Below are positions 11,550 to 20,582 of a DNA stretch of 64,000 nucleotides, one piece after another (positions within the stretch are counted from its first letter, which is position 1; each line of letters begins with the position of its first letter). This DNA comes from Cyrtodaria siliqua (Eukaryota > Mollusca > Bivalvia > Adapedonta > Hiatellidae): positions 434,001-498,000 of the forward strand of contig JAWPHD010000133.1 of assembly GCA_037043455.1 (NCBI GenBank). The letters run 5' to 3'. Below the pieces are notes generated by a model. It saw nothing but the letters and a program-made list of their open reading frames with translations. It searched no databases and had not been told where the DNA came from. The translations under genes and the position numbers were made by a program.

Positions 11550-12016
11550 TCGTGGCGTCATCGGTAAAGAACGCGATAAATCGACGGTCTCAAAATATTT
11601 GTCTTTTTCCACGTAACAAATGGTTTTAATTGTTTTATTACTTTAATTTTACTTCCCATATGTTATTTTCTTACGAGTTTATGATCGTAATTGGTGTTTT
11701 TTACACCGGCTTTTGTTCTTTACGCAGTTAATTCAGACCGCAATTCGTAAACAACCATATGCTGTCTACTTCCGGTTTACCAACATTTGTAAATTCTGTC
11801 GAAAAATAGCTTTTAACTTCTATTAGAAGTTTTGAATTTGACACCGGAACGTAGACACCCCTTCTACTCGTGTCAACACTCCAGTAAATAGTTTTCTTAT
11901 ATTATTGGGTTCGTGTTGTTTGTTATATAATCACAGTTGGTGCTTTTAGAACACCTTCTGCTGTTATTTTCTTATATTTCAGTAACAGCAATGGGGAGTG
12001 GGACCTTAGTCTAATT

Positions 12017-12322
12017 GGGAGTCGGGCCCTAGCCCACTACGGCCCGTCCGGACTCCCAGGGATTGGAAACATCACCCGTACGAAGTCCTGACCTTCTATC
12101 GGTGATGTCCCCCAACCCAGCCATATGCAGTCCCATTCCCCACCCACTCCTGTGAAGGAAACATCAATGGGGAGTCGGGCCCTAGCCCACTACGGCCCGT
12201 CCGGACTCCCAGGGATTGGAAACATCACCCGTACGAAGTCCTGACCTTCTATCGGTGATGTCCCCCAACCCAGCCATATGCAGTCCCATACCCCACCCAC
12301 TCCTGTCCGGGGGACCATGGTG
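12017..12322. repeat. 153-bp direct duplication with two hairpins per copy
   Basis: Copies start at GGGAGTCGGG, 12017 and 12170, and are nearly identical. Each can form two stems: GGGAGTC with GACTCCC (with GGGCC/GGCCC inside), and CATCACC with GGTGATG. The second copy diverges after about 12310. No frame runs through both copies, so a structured RNA or recombination-related role is possible but unproven. Confidence 0.8.
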
Positions 12323-12458
12323 ACTCAGATAACTCTCTACCTCGTGGGTACACTGTTGGAGTGGTCGCATTCGCTTGGAGACAACCAAAACAAAGGTTAC
12401 TCGTTCCTTTGTAGCTCAATAGCCCGCTTAGCTCAGTCAATGAACGACGTCGACTATC

Positions 12459-12782
12459 TTGCGCTCACTAAAGAAAGTCCCGTACCCCACCCACTCCTGC
12501 TCAAGCTACCAGGTAGTGCGGGGGTCACGCCGACTACAAACTCTCTGCCTCATGGGTAATCTGAAGGTCCTCAGAACAGATTCCATTCACTCCTCCAGGT
12601 CACCTTTCAGAGAGTCAACACACAGAGGGCGGTCTAGGAGCAACCGTCACCTGTCTAGAGACAGCTCAGGTAATACTTCCTCAGCTGAAATTTATGCTTT
12701 TAAGCACGGCCTAGGGCCGAAAGGGTATTCTTACGGTATTCTTACTGTATTCAATACCGTTGTTATGGTTAGGGCCACCTAA
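12459..12782 (+). other. Arg/Ser-rich open frame in the DIRS-like element, doubtful
   Basis: A 107-codon frame with an Arg/Ser-rich stretch at residues 45-70 (SRSPFREST, RGRSRSNRHLSRDSS). Basic RS-rich stretches occur in Gag-like proteins, and a donor-like CAG/GTAATA follows at about 12670, so it could be an eroded or spliced Gag exon. Nothing else supports translation and it overlaps another frame of similar length. Confidence 0.2.
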
Positions 12783-13107
12783 CGAAGGATATAGTCTCTT
12801 CTGAAGGTCTCTGCTAGTATAAAATCCAGACTAGTTGTCTGGAGGGAAGCTAAATAAGACTTCTTTCTATGGTATGGGAAGAGGACTTAGGTTTATGTGT
12901 TGGTACTCACATGTAAGGGAAGTTTCTGTCATGGGTCACAATTATCTGTTATTATAATTTCTTACGTGTTGTATAATCACAGATTAAATAGAATAGAATA
13001 GAATATTTTATTGTAATATTCATAACAATGTGAACATGACATTGAACTAACAGGTAATCAAATCATATGATAGCAATAAGATATAAAGATAAACATATGG
13101 ATTACCT

Positions 13108-13213
13108 GTCAGGAGGGCTTAATGGTCTAATGCGCCAGACTCAAGGTTATACCTTCATAAACGAGTGTTCTGGTCCACGACCTTACACGTGGTTTCAGAT
13201 CCCACTTCTGACA
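13108..13213 (+). pseudogene. tRNA-Leu(CAA)-like sequence with an intron, probably inactive
   Basis: The 7-bp acceptor stem pairs fully with one G-T wobble (GTCAGGA with TTCTGAC) and is followed by A. The anticodon arm reads CCAGA, loop with CAA, then after an intron-like insertion TCTGG, as in animal tRNA-Leu(CAA) genes, which commonly carry an intron here. The A box is altered (GGCTTAATGG) and the T arm is broken (GGTTTCAGATCCC in place of GGTTCGAATCC). It is therefore probably a pseudogene carried in the DIRS-like element. Confidence 0.65.
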
Positions 13214-14448
13214 CATACTTTTAACATACTAGTAAAATGTGTCAGAGACACTTTCCTTGTTCTTCCTTTTCAGTGTGGTGTCAGAAACACTTACCATCAA
13301 TAGGACTGAGACCTCTTTAGGAAATCATACTTTCCTAGACGTTGCTCCCTACTGGGAAAGGCCTTTTTAATTCATAGGGAAGTCATATCTTCCTACTGAC
13401 AGGGCGCTCTATACAGGCCATCTACATCAGAGAAGGTAAATTATCGAAGTCTTATCTCTGATTCTGATTAATAGCAGGCCTGGTGGTATTCTATTCTCAA
13501 ATAGAATTCATTCTTTTGTCGAACAGAATTACCCTTTTTTCCAAGTTGTTGCAACATTTGTAAACACTTCTTAAGCATTGTCTACCTATGTTCTCGATTT
13601 TAGAAACTTATTTAATGCTTTTATATCTTTGAATATCTCGGCGTTTACAAAAAGCGTTAAGAGTATTCAATTTAAAGTATTTCCTCTCATGGTTTGCTTT
13701 ATAACCACTACAGGAATCTGATACTTGTCTTAAACTAAAGATTCTTAGTGAATTACTTTGTTCTTTTCTGTCCTTACGGACTTAACTACAGAACTTGTTT
13801 TGCAGGTAACCTCGATAGAAGTCGATACCTGCTGTCGAGTTCCGTCACAAGAATATCAAGGATGATGTAAGTGACTACGGCTTCTCCGTCATACTCTAAT
13901 AATTAGGGTAAGAATTCATGGCCTTCGCCATAACGTGCATAGGTTTCAGCGTTAATTGTAGCCACAGTCTTAAGAAGTAAATCAGTTTATTTCTTTCTGT
14001 ATATGGTTTTCCTTATCAGGACACCTAATTCAACTTGTCCTATCGCCTTGTTGAGTACTGTTTGTGGCAGGACTAAGATGATTATTGCCAGTCTATGGAT
14101 TATGCTCATCAGACTTGCAGGTATATGAGCATTTATTTTATTTAGCGCCGGTAGTATTTATATCAAGGGGTGTCATTAAGAGGTAGGCGGTTAATTCGCC
14201 CTGCTACTTAAACCTTTCTACCAGGCTAATATGAATACTTTTACTAATATTGTATACTAGTATCTATCTAATACCCGGCTACTTTGCTCTGTGTGCCTCT
14301 AACTTGAAAAGTTAATGATATCTATGTACATGTATATCACCACCTTTTTTGTGGTAAGTTATATAAATTAATTACAGTGGCAGATGCTGTTTTATTCATT
14401 TGCACATGCAGTTGCTGGCTGAGTCTTCCTTTTGCTGGTAAGTTGATA

Positions 14449-14515
14449 TGGGGGACTTCCGTGGCTGAGTGGTTAGTCTCTTACTTGATATCACTGCCAC
14501 TCACCTCTGTTTTAT
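14449..14515 (+). mobile_element. SINE family A head fragment
   Basis: GGGGGACTTCCGTGGCTGAG and the following ATCACTGCCACTCACCTCTG match the tRNA-like head of the family A SINE at 1330. The body is absent. Confidence 0.65.
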
Positions 14516-14520
14516 GATGG

Positions 14521-14599
14521 TGTCCCGGTTAGCTCAGTTGATAGAGCTTTCGCCCTGTAAGGGAGGAGTCCGGTTTTACGTGTCCCATACCAGCCACAA
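14521..14599 (+). pseudogene. tRNA-like sequence (Thr-UGU type), degenerate
   Basis: It has a canonical A box GGTTAGCTCAGTTGATAGAGC-like stretch and an anticodon loop CTGTAAG, which would give UGU. The T arm (CCGGTTTTACGTGTCCC) does not fit a working B box and no closed acceptor stem is visible. It is a tRNA relic or a SINE head without its body, directly downstream of the family A head. Confidence 0.5.
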
Positions 14600-15694
14600 A
14601 GACAACTGGCATCTTGTTGTTTTTTGTTTTTTTTTGTGGATATTATGATATACCTTATATTTCATTGTTTGTGTTTCACTTGTGAAATATCGACAGACAT
14701 AATGCCGCTGTTGACCTTTTGTCGTCTCTGTTTTAGCGCATTATGTTTTGCTGCTTAAGTATCAAGGTTAGAGTACATAATAAGTTATTAATAGAATCAT
14801 TTTTGGTTTGTCGTGAATATAAGGATTTTCTTATTAGAGAAACTTATTTTCACCAGAGCCTTAGCACGAGTGTATTATGCGTGTTTTCTCACTGATACAC
14901 CTGTGGGGTTTTGGGATTACCCTAGGGTTGATTAAGGTCTCCTTCTGTACCGCTTAAATCTCCACGGGGTACCTCCAGAGCCGGAGCTGCAAAGAGAAGG
15001 CGACGGTACTAATGAGCGGGCAGCCAAGCACGGGCTGCTCTCCCCCCCCGGTTTACACCTGTTAGGCAGTTTCAGTAAGTTCGGAGTAATCGGCTTCAAA
15101 GCCGCTATCCTCAACCCTAAGTGGGTTTGTTCGCGGTTCCTCTGACTAAGCCTTGTCTGATGGAGTTCTTCGTCATTCATCTCTTACCTCTGGGGTTGCG
15201 TTCCTTGTGTAGCTTATTAGATGCGGTTGCAGGACATAACACTCCTTTTCTTGCAGCTAAGATCATTGTCCAGTTTCTAGATTCCTTACCCCTCCCACTT
15301 CTCCATACAGTCATACAGTTAATGGGCTGTAGTGCCAGGGTTCGTTCTCCATTAGCCCTAGGGGTACTGATGATAGTTGGCGTATTTGTTTTTCATACCC
15401 CCTCCTGTTTAATATTGCTAGAACCAGGATACATTCTCCTTGTTTTCTATCAGTTTAGAGAGTAGGTCTATCAGTATGAGTAAGTTCCTAACATTATGGT
15501 AGGCTATACTATTGTTAGACCCGGCTTCTAATCCGTACATTAAATATGCCATAAGAGCCGGACTTCTCTTTTTGAAGTCTTTCCTTCAGGCAGTTTGAGA
15601 TACATCTGGCATCTATTTATTTATTGGTTCTATATGCCACATTCGTATGGAAACACAGTTTCTTTTCGGCTAGATCTTTTACTTGAACACAGAT

Positions 15695-15815
15695 TTGGGG
15701 GTGAATGCGTGTGCACAACCACATTCAAGGTGACATTCTGCCTTGGTCAGAACAAGAGGGGGGGGTGCGTGCCCATACACAGCCACATTCAAGGGGACAT
15801 TCTGCCGTGGTCTAG
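15695..15815. repeat. Imperfect direct duplication
   Basis: The words CACATTCAAGGTGACATTCT and CACATTCAAGGGGACATTCT lie about 65 bases apart, each preceded by a TGCGTG and CAC-rich stretch. Interior of the DIRS-like element. Confidence 0.7.
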
Positions 15816-15937
15816 GGGTTTCGTAGAGCTGCCCTAAATGCATGTCTAAGGATCTCTCAGTTTGGCTTAGAGGGCCACATGGTAGGTTTGTTCACTAACT
15901 AGGTGTGTTGCCCTGAATAAATAAATTCTTTTATTAT

Positions 15938-16130
15938 TTACGCCTGGTTTATTTACGCCTGGCTCTATTACGCCTGGTTTTATTTATGCCTGGTTTTTGG
16001 CCAGACGGACTCAATTACATATTACGCCTCATTTTACGCCTGGTTTCTACATTCTTATCAAAACCACCTGTACGCCTGGTCACCATCAAAATTACGCCTG
16101 GTTTAGTTATCAATATTACGCCTGCTTTAC
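15938..16130. repeat. Nine interspersed TTACGCCTGG motifs
   Basis: The core TACGCCTGGTTT or a one- to two-base variant occurs nine times within about 190 bases at irregular spacing, so this is a motif cluster and not a regular tandem array. It may be a binding-site cluster or an eroded minisatellite. Overlapping frames of 103 and 122 codons show no recognisable domain. Confidence 0.8.
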
Positions 16131-17510
16131 GGGCGTCGCAGTTCGTACAGGCAGCACTTCTGTCCATCTTGATTTCTTCCCTAAGCGGGGTTTATATCAG
16201 GTTTTACAGTCTACCTCTGCCACTGATTCATTCGGAATCAGTATGCAACCTCACGTTTGTCGATTCGAACTACATCTTCAGACTTCAGTTTCTGTAATAG
16301 TTGCTCACACAATTGTACCTCTAGGAGGTCCTTCACTGGGCTACTCTGAGGTCACAGAGGTTTAGCTGGTTAGAATAAGTGTAACGCATTGTTTGTTTAC
16401 ACTTCCACCGCAGTCGGAGTTGGGTTTTTTCTTGTTTCCCACTTTGAGCTTATATCACTCCCCTTCTTAGTTTAGAATACTTAGAAGTTAAAGTGGCTCT
16501 TTTTGGCCTGTTTGACTTCTGTTCTCCGGCCCTCCTTTGAACTTTTCGGTTAATCTTAGATAGACTACCCTTTAGACTATCTTCTTTTAGCCTTGTGGCT
16601 CAGATTTAGTGAGCCCATTCTAGGAACTGAAGTGTCATCAGGCTCATGCTACTAAAGGGATCTCGTTTAACCCCTTCTGGGGATATTCCAGTAACAATCT
16701 GTTTGGTTTTGTCTGGGTGTATACCTAATGCAACTCCAATAAGGCTACTAAAGTCAGAGCCTTTATATTCTTAAAATTCACAAATTATTTGTTAGATTCT
16801 ATCTTAAATAATTTTTCACTGGGTCCAGTTCTTACTACCCAGTCAGTCATGGGGTTGTGCTGCTCTGCCAGTTAGCTGACTTGGCCTTGCCCAAGTCTGT
16901 AACTTTGGGCATACAAATCGGTTGCAGTTTTATTTATTATTTTGCTTATCTTGGTTTGTAAGCACTTCATACCACTATGTTCCAAAGGTGTTTGGTTTAT
17001 ACATATTGTATTGTTCATAGTATTCTATGCTTCACACAGTTATCTGGTGTTCATAGTTACATTTACAGCTCAGTTATGAAGCTGTTATTTTAAGTATTGA
17101 ATCAGGGGTTCGATACTTATTTAAATGATCTATGTAATACAAAAAAATTTCTGTTCCATGGATTAGCTTGAAATTGCCGATTATAATTTTAGATGGTGGT
17201 GGACTTATTGTCCTTGAACGAATTGAAGGACTTATGAGGTTGCCATATTCACCTTGTAACGTTCATCTGCCCATCTAAGAAGTTTTAGAGGCTCCTCCTA
17301 CTGGCTGTATCGCCAGTCAGGATCCCAGATTACGCTATGGTGAGTGTAAGTTGCTTGGGTTCATGCTCTCGTCTGCTTTAATTTCTTGTAATTAGAGCAG
17401 GTTTGAGCGTGCTTTGTTACTTGTTGTTCAGAGTTGTTCAAATCCCCTTTACATATTCGGGCACTCATAACAGGTTACATTGTACCACCCCAGCTCATTG
17501 TGTTAAAGTC

Positions 17511-17600
17511 GCAATTGTAATGTTGTCGTAAGCTATCTATAGACCAATATGAAAAATTTTGTTAATTTTAATATTTGTCTATTATACTTACGACAACATT
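17511..17600. repeat. Internal complementary region of the DIRS-like element
   Basis: Bases 17511-17548 are the reverse complement of the left end (11379-11416), and 17545-17600 are the reverse complement of the right end (17777-17832). The two halves share CAAT at 17545-17548. In DIRS elements this region is proposed to bridge the two termini when a circular DNA is completed. Confidence 0.93.
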
Positions 17601-17635
17601 AACTACCCACCCCTCCTTAATTTAGGACTTATTTG

Positions 17636-17790
17636 CGGAAAGAGGACGTAACTCTGTGTGACTCTTGCTTGTACGGGTGTATTTGGCGGCGCCCTTGGTG
17701 CCGGGAGTCCCGGGAAGGGTATTTGGGGAAGTTTTTCCGTTCGTGGATTAAGGCAAGTTGAGTATCTTGCAATTGTAATGTTGTCGTAAG
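17636..17790. repeat. Right inverted terminal repeat of the DIRS-like element
   Basis: Exact inverted copy (155 of 155 by eye) of 11395-11549. Beyond it lies an AT-rich extension of 38-42 bases specific to the right end (TATAATAGACAAATATT and onward to CATATTG at 17832). A longer right-hand extension is usual in DIRS elements. Confidence 0.95.
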
Positions 17791-17896
17791 TATAATAGAC
17801 AAATATTAAAATTAACAAAATTTTTCATATTGCTATTATAGTGGGAAACAGAGAGAATATATACCGGTAAGATCATTTTGGTAACAAAAGGAATAT

Positions 17897-18043
17897 TTAA
17901 CCCTTAACCTGCTAAGCACGACTATAATAGCCTTTGTGTCTGATCAATCATTTTCCCCCAAAATGCCCCTTTGTCACATAAATGGAATGGTCTTAATTCA
18001 AAGAAAGAACAGTCCATTATATATGTAGCGGGTTAAAGGTTAA
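17897..18043 (+). mobile_element. Family F MITE-like repeat, short copy
   Basis: It starts TTAACCCTTAACCTGC, includes GCACGACTATAATAGCC, and ends GCGGGTTAAAGGTTAA, so the ends are roughly inverted. It lacks the GATCAGCCTGCGA core of longer copies. Other copies: 39801-40000, 52881-53110, 57844-58003 and 61276-61474. Confidence 0.8.
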
Positions 18044-18458
18044 TATGTACACAGGTTGATGCATGTCTACTGAAGGTTGCATGTCTGATACTGTAAGGGA
18101 AACATTAAGGTGCCTTGAACTAGAATATATACTTACTGCCATTAAAAGTGCAAGTTTTTGTTGTTTTTTTGTGTTTATTTTTAATTAAAATGTCTCCAAG
18201 ATCTATAAATGGGTGTCTGATCAAATTCATGTATTGAAAGAAGTAAAATCGAAATTACGCAAAAATCACGCGCACACCAAACTTGGGTTTTTAAGGTGTT
18301 AAGTATATAAGTTAATCTAGGCAACAAGAGGAATTTTTCTGACACAGGTGGATGAAATGGCTACTGGGTACATGGTGGTGCAAGAAAAGTAACACTAAAT
18401 AGATTCTAAAAACGAAAGAATGAATCATTGTTTATCGGCTCATCAACATAATCTTACT

Positions 18459-18650
18459 TGTAGCCGCTGCGGGTTCGAATCCCAGTGGGAGCTGAATTTA
18501 CAAGTGAGAAAGTGTTGATTCTTACAGATGGCGGGAGGTATACAGTACTGTTTCTACCCAGGAATACGTGGGTGGTCTGCATCCACCACAAACAGTTGGC
18601 TGTCTTACATAGCCTAAAATGGGCTGGAAAATGAAGTTCAACTCTAAAAC
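18459..18650 (+). mobile_element. SINE family D, 5'-truncated copy
   Basis: It begins at the B box (GGGTTCGAATCCC) and contains the family body TTGATTCTTACAGATGGCGG. Other copies lie at 30735-30905 (minus strand) and 52272-52540 (plus strand). Confidence 0.8.
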
Positions 18651-18667
18651 AAAATACTTCAGAGAAT

Positions 18668-18775
18668 TAGGAAGAATACATAAGAATCCTGGAACCATGC
18701 CATACTAATTGTAATAGAGATTCCTATGGTTCTTAAACATGCTCGGAGGATCGACTCAAAACCGCTCAGTTATTG
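18668..18775 (-). mobile_element. SINE family B fragment
   Basis: Reverse-strand body fragment with GATTCCTATGGTTCTTAAAC and ATGCTCGGAGGATCGAC, matching the middle of the family B copy at 10335. Both ends are missing. Confidence 0.75.
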
Positions 18776-18962
18776 TCACATCTGATAAACGGGACTAATG
18801 AATTAGATGTTATTTTGTGTCCATAAACCCACCTGAAAAAAACACTCAAACCTGTCATCTCCTGAGTCAAAATATACCGCACTGTAAACTGAACCACACC
18901 GGCTCTTGAAATAAAACATAGAGATTAAAACAAATCATCAGCTGTTAAAAGGCACATACGAC

Positions 18963-19412
18963 TAGTGATGGGCAATTGGTTGATACAATCGATCATCGGT
19001 TACAATCGATTGGATTTAACCGATCAATCATCGGTTATAATCGGTTAGTCAATATGAAACATAACCTATGTATGTTAATGTGAGTTTAACCTATGTATGT
19101 TAATGCGAGTCTGACGCCTTGAACTTAGAATCATTTCTGATTAAGCATGTATTCTTTCCTGTCTTGTGTCTTATGCCATTGCCATTTCATCAACAAAATA
19201 ATTATAATTGATATAAATTTGTTTATTTGTTTATATGTTCGTTTTCACAAGTTTTGTCTCCTGGAAAATTATGTTTATTTCCATTTTGAACATTAATTAA
19301 GTGCATTTTTACATTCAACCGATGATCGATTATAGCTTTCATAATCGATCATCATAATCGGATGCCTAAGTAACTGATGATCGGTTATAATCGATTAATT
19401 AGTACATCACTA
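18963..19412. mobile_element. hAT-like non-autonomous element (MITE)
   Basis: Terminal sequences TAGTGATGGGCAAT and ACATCACTA form short imperfect inverted ends of a kind common in hAT elements. They are flanked by an 8-bp target duplication, CATACGAC at 18955-18962 and CATATGAC at 19413-19420 (7 of 8). Subterminal regions hold repeated CGATCATCGGTTATAATCG words in both orientations, as expected of transposase-binding repeats. No transposase is encoded. Confidence 0.85.
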
Positions 19413-20085
19413 CATATGACAATGTTGATTTTTGTAAAACTCATGGCATCGCCTTAGTCTTTCTATACAAAATGTGCATACTCTTGCGATTATTTGGATA
19501 ATCTAAAGTAAATTGTTTTTACATATTACTAATTGTTCATTTTATGGTACCAGTAATATATATAAACCTATGGTAAAATATCAAAAACAGAAAACTTCAA
19601 ATGTTATTACTGTTTATTTAATGTTTATATGCAAGCAAGTTTAATGTCAAAATGATACTGGCTTAATGAATCGAGGTGCTTATTAGAATGCCGAAGTGCC
19701 GCGGTGTGGTGGTTAGAGTGTCTGGTCTGCAATCGGGAAGTTGTACTAAAGACGTTAAAAATGGTAGTAGTTACTTGCAACTCTTGCTTGACGAGCAAGT
19801 AATGGGTAGTACTACATCTGGTTGACCAGGCCTGGAATTCACCAATCATTCTTGAGAACATTCTTAGACTTTAGCCCAAGTATGCAAATTTCAATCACAA
19901 ATATTTCTATAAGTTTAAAAGATAAACATTCATAACAAGTTGCGGTGTATAAATATGATAAATACTAATAAATTGCACCTTCAAAAGATTGATTATCTTT
20001 GAACGTCATATGAATATTTGTGAACGAAATTTGAGTACTTGAGCTCAAGTCTAAGAATAGTTTGAAATGTTTTTGGTGAATTCAA

Positions 20086-20170
20086 AGCCTGGTGTCAGAA
20101 AAAAATGACTGGGCGGGGTATCATGAATGATGGTGTTGTATTCCAGTGTGGCAGCACTATATTTTTTACA
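20086..20170 (+). mobile_element. SINE family E fragment
   Basis: AGCCTGGTGTCAGA, then TGACTGGGCGGGGTA and TTCCAGTGTGGCAGCACTAT, match the 3' part of the family E copies near 3090 and 54890. Confidence 0.65.
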
Positions 20171-20374
20171 AGTAGACAGTTGATAGATACATTACACTAC
20201 ACACAAGCTCTCGTAAGTCCAGACTCTATTGTGCCTATACTGGTGTGGATGTCATATTGGTTAAAATATGGTGGATATTGGTTAAAATATGGTGGAGGGA
20301 CTATAAACCATAGTACTACACTCACACACACTTCAAATGCTTGATAAATGCTTCAAGATTGATAGGTGTTTTTT

Positions 20375-20582
20375 TTAACCCTTTTGCTGCCACGGTCGAA
20401 AGCATTTTACGACCAATGTAGGGCCAGTTCTACATGCACACTATGTGCAGGCTGATCAGGGTTTACACTGTTCGCCACTCAGTAAGAATGTTTTCCATAA
20501 TGTTTTATTTATAAAATATTACAGGAAGGTTGAAATCAAATGTTAGCAGACGACATTTTAAATTTGGCGGCGAAAGGGTTAA
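20375..20582. mobile_element. TTAA-bounded MITE related to family F
   Basis: The left end TTAACCCTTTTGCTGCC and right end GGCGGCGAAAGGGTTAA are inverted repeats of 17 bases with three mismatches, so the unit is 208 bp. Its interior CAGGCTGATCAGGGTTTACA resembles the family F core. A short frame inside (66-67 codons on either strand) is incidental. Confidence 0.75.

Larger units (their letters stand above)
11379..17832 (+). mobile_element. DIRS-like retroelement, apparently non-coding
   Basis: The ends have the architecture that defines DIRS-type retroelements: inverted terminal repeats with different outer extensions, plus an internal complementary region near the right end that joins the complements of both outer termini. 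The word ATTG is shared by the left boundary (11379-11382), the right boundary (17829-17832) and the internal junction (CAAT, 17545-17548). This fits site-specific recombination with no target duplication, so the unit is about 6450 bp. DIRS elements normally encode Gag, reverse transcriptase-RNase H and a tyrosine recombinase. I recognise none of these, and the longest frame inside is 122 codons. Either it is a non-autonomous derivative moved in trans or its genes are decayed beyond reading by eye. Orientation is assigned from the position of the internal region. Confidence 0.85.

Noticed and set aside
11413..11616. Short frames in the DIRS-like terminal repeat, repeated in complement near 17603-17818
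   Set aside because: They repeat because the terminal repeats are identical, and both strands are open.
12985..13060. 3' end of a LINE (AATAG repeats followed by TTTATTGTAATATT)
   Set aside because: The tail-like repeat is suggestive, but no reverse transcriptase sequence or second copy was seen.
13108..13213. Functional tRNA-Leu gene
   Set aside because: The acceptor and anticodon stems are good, but the T arm and B box are broken and the A box is altered, so it was called a pseudogene.
15121..15465. 114-codon hydrophobic frame as a membrane protein
   Set aside because: It is Leu/Val-rich but lacks any recognised motif and lies in a region without other coding signs.
18963..19412. Tandem minisatellite of CGATCATCGG words
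   Set aside because: The words occur in both orientations between clear terminal repeats and target duplications, so a transposon fits better.
19680..19745. Another tRNA-derived SINE head (GGTGTGGTGGTTAGAGTGTC)
   Set aside because: An A-box-like stretch is present but no B box or family body follows.
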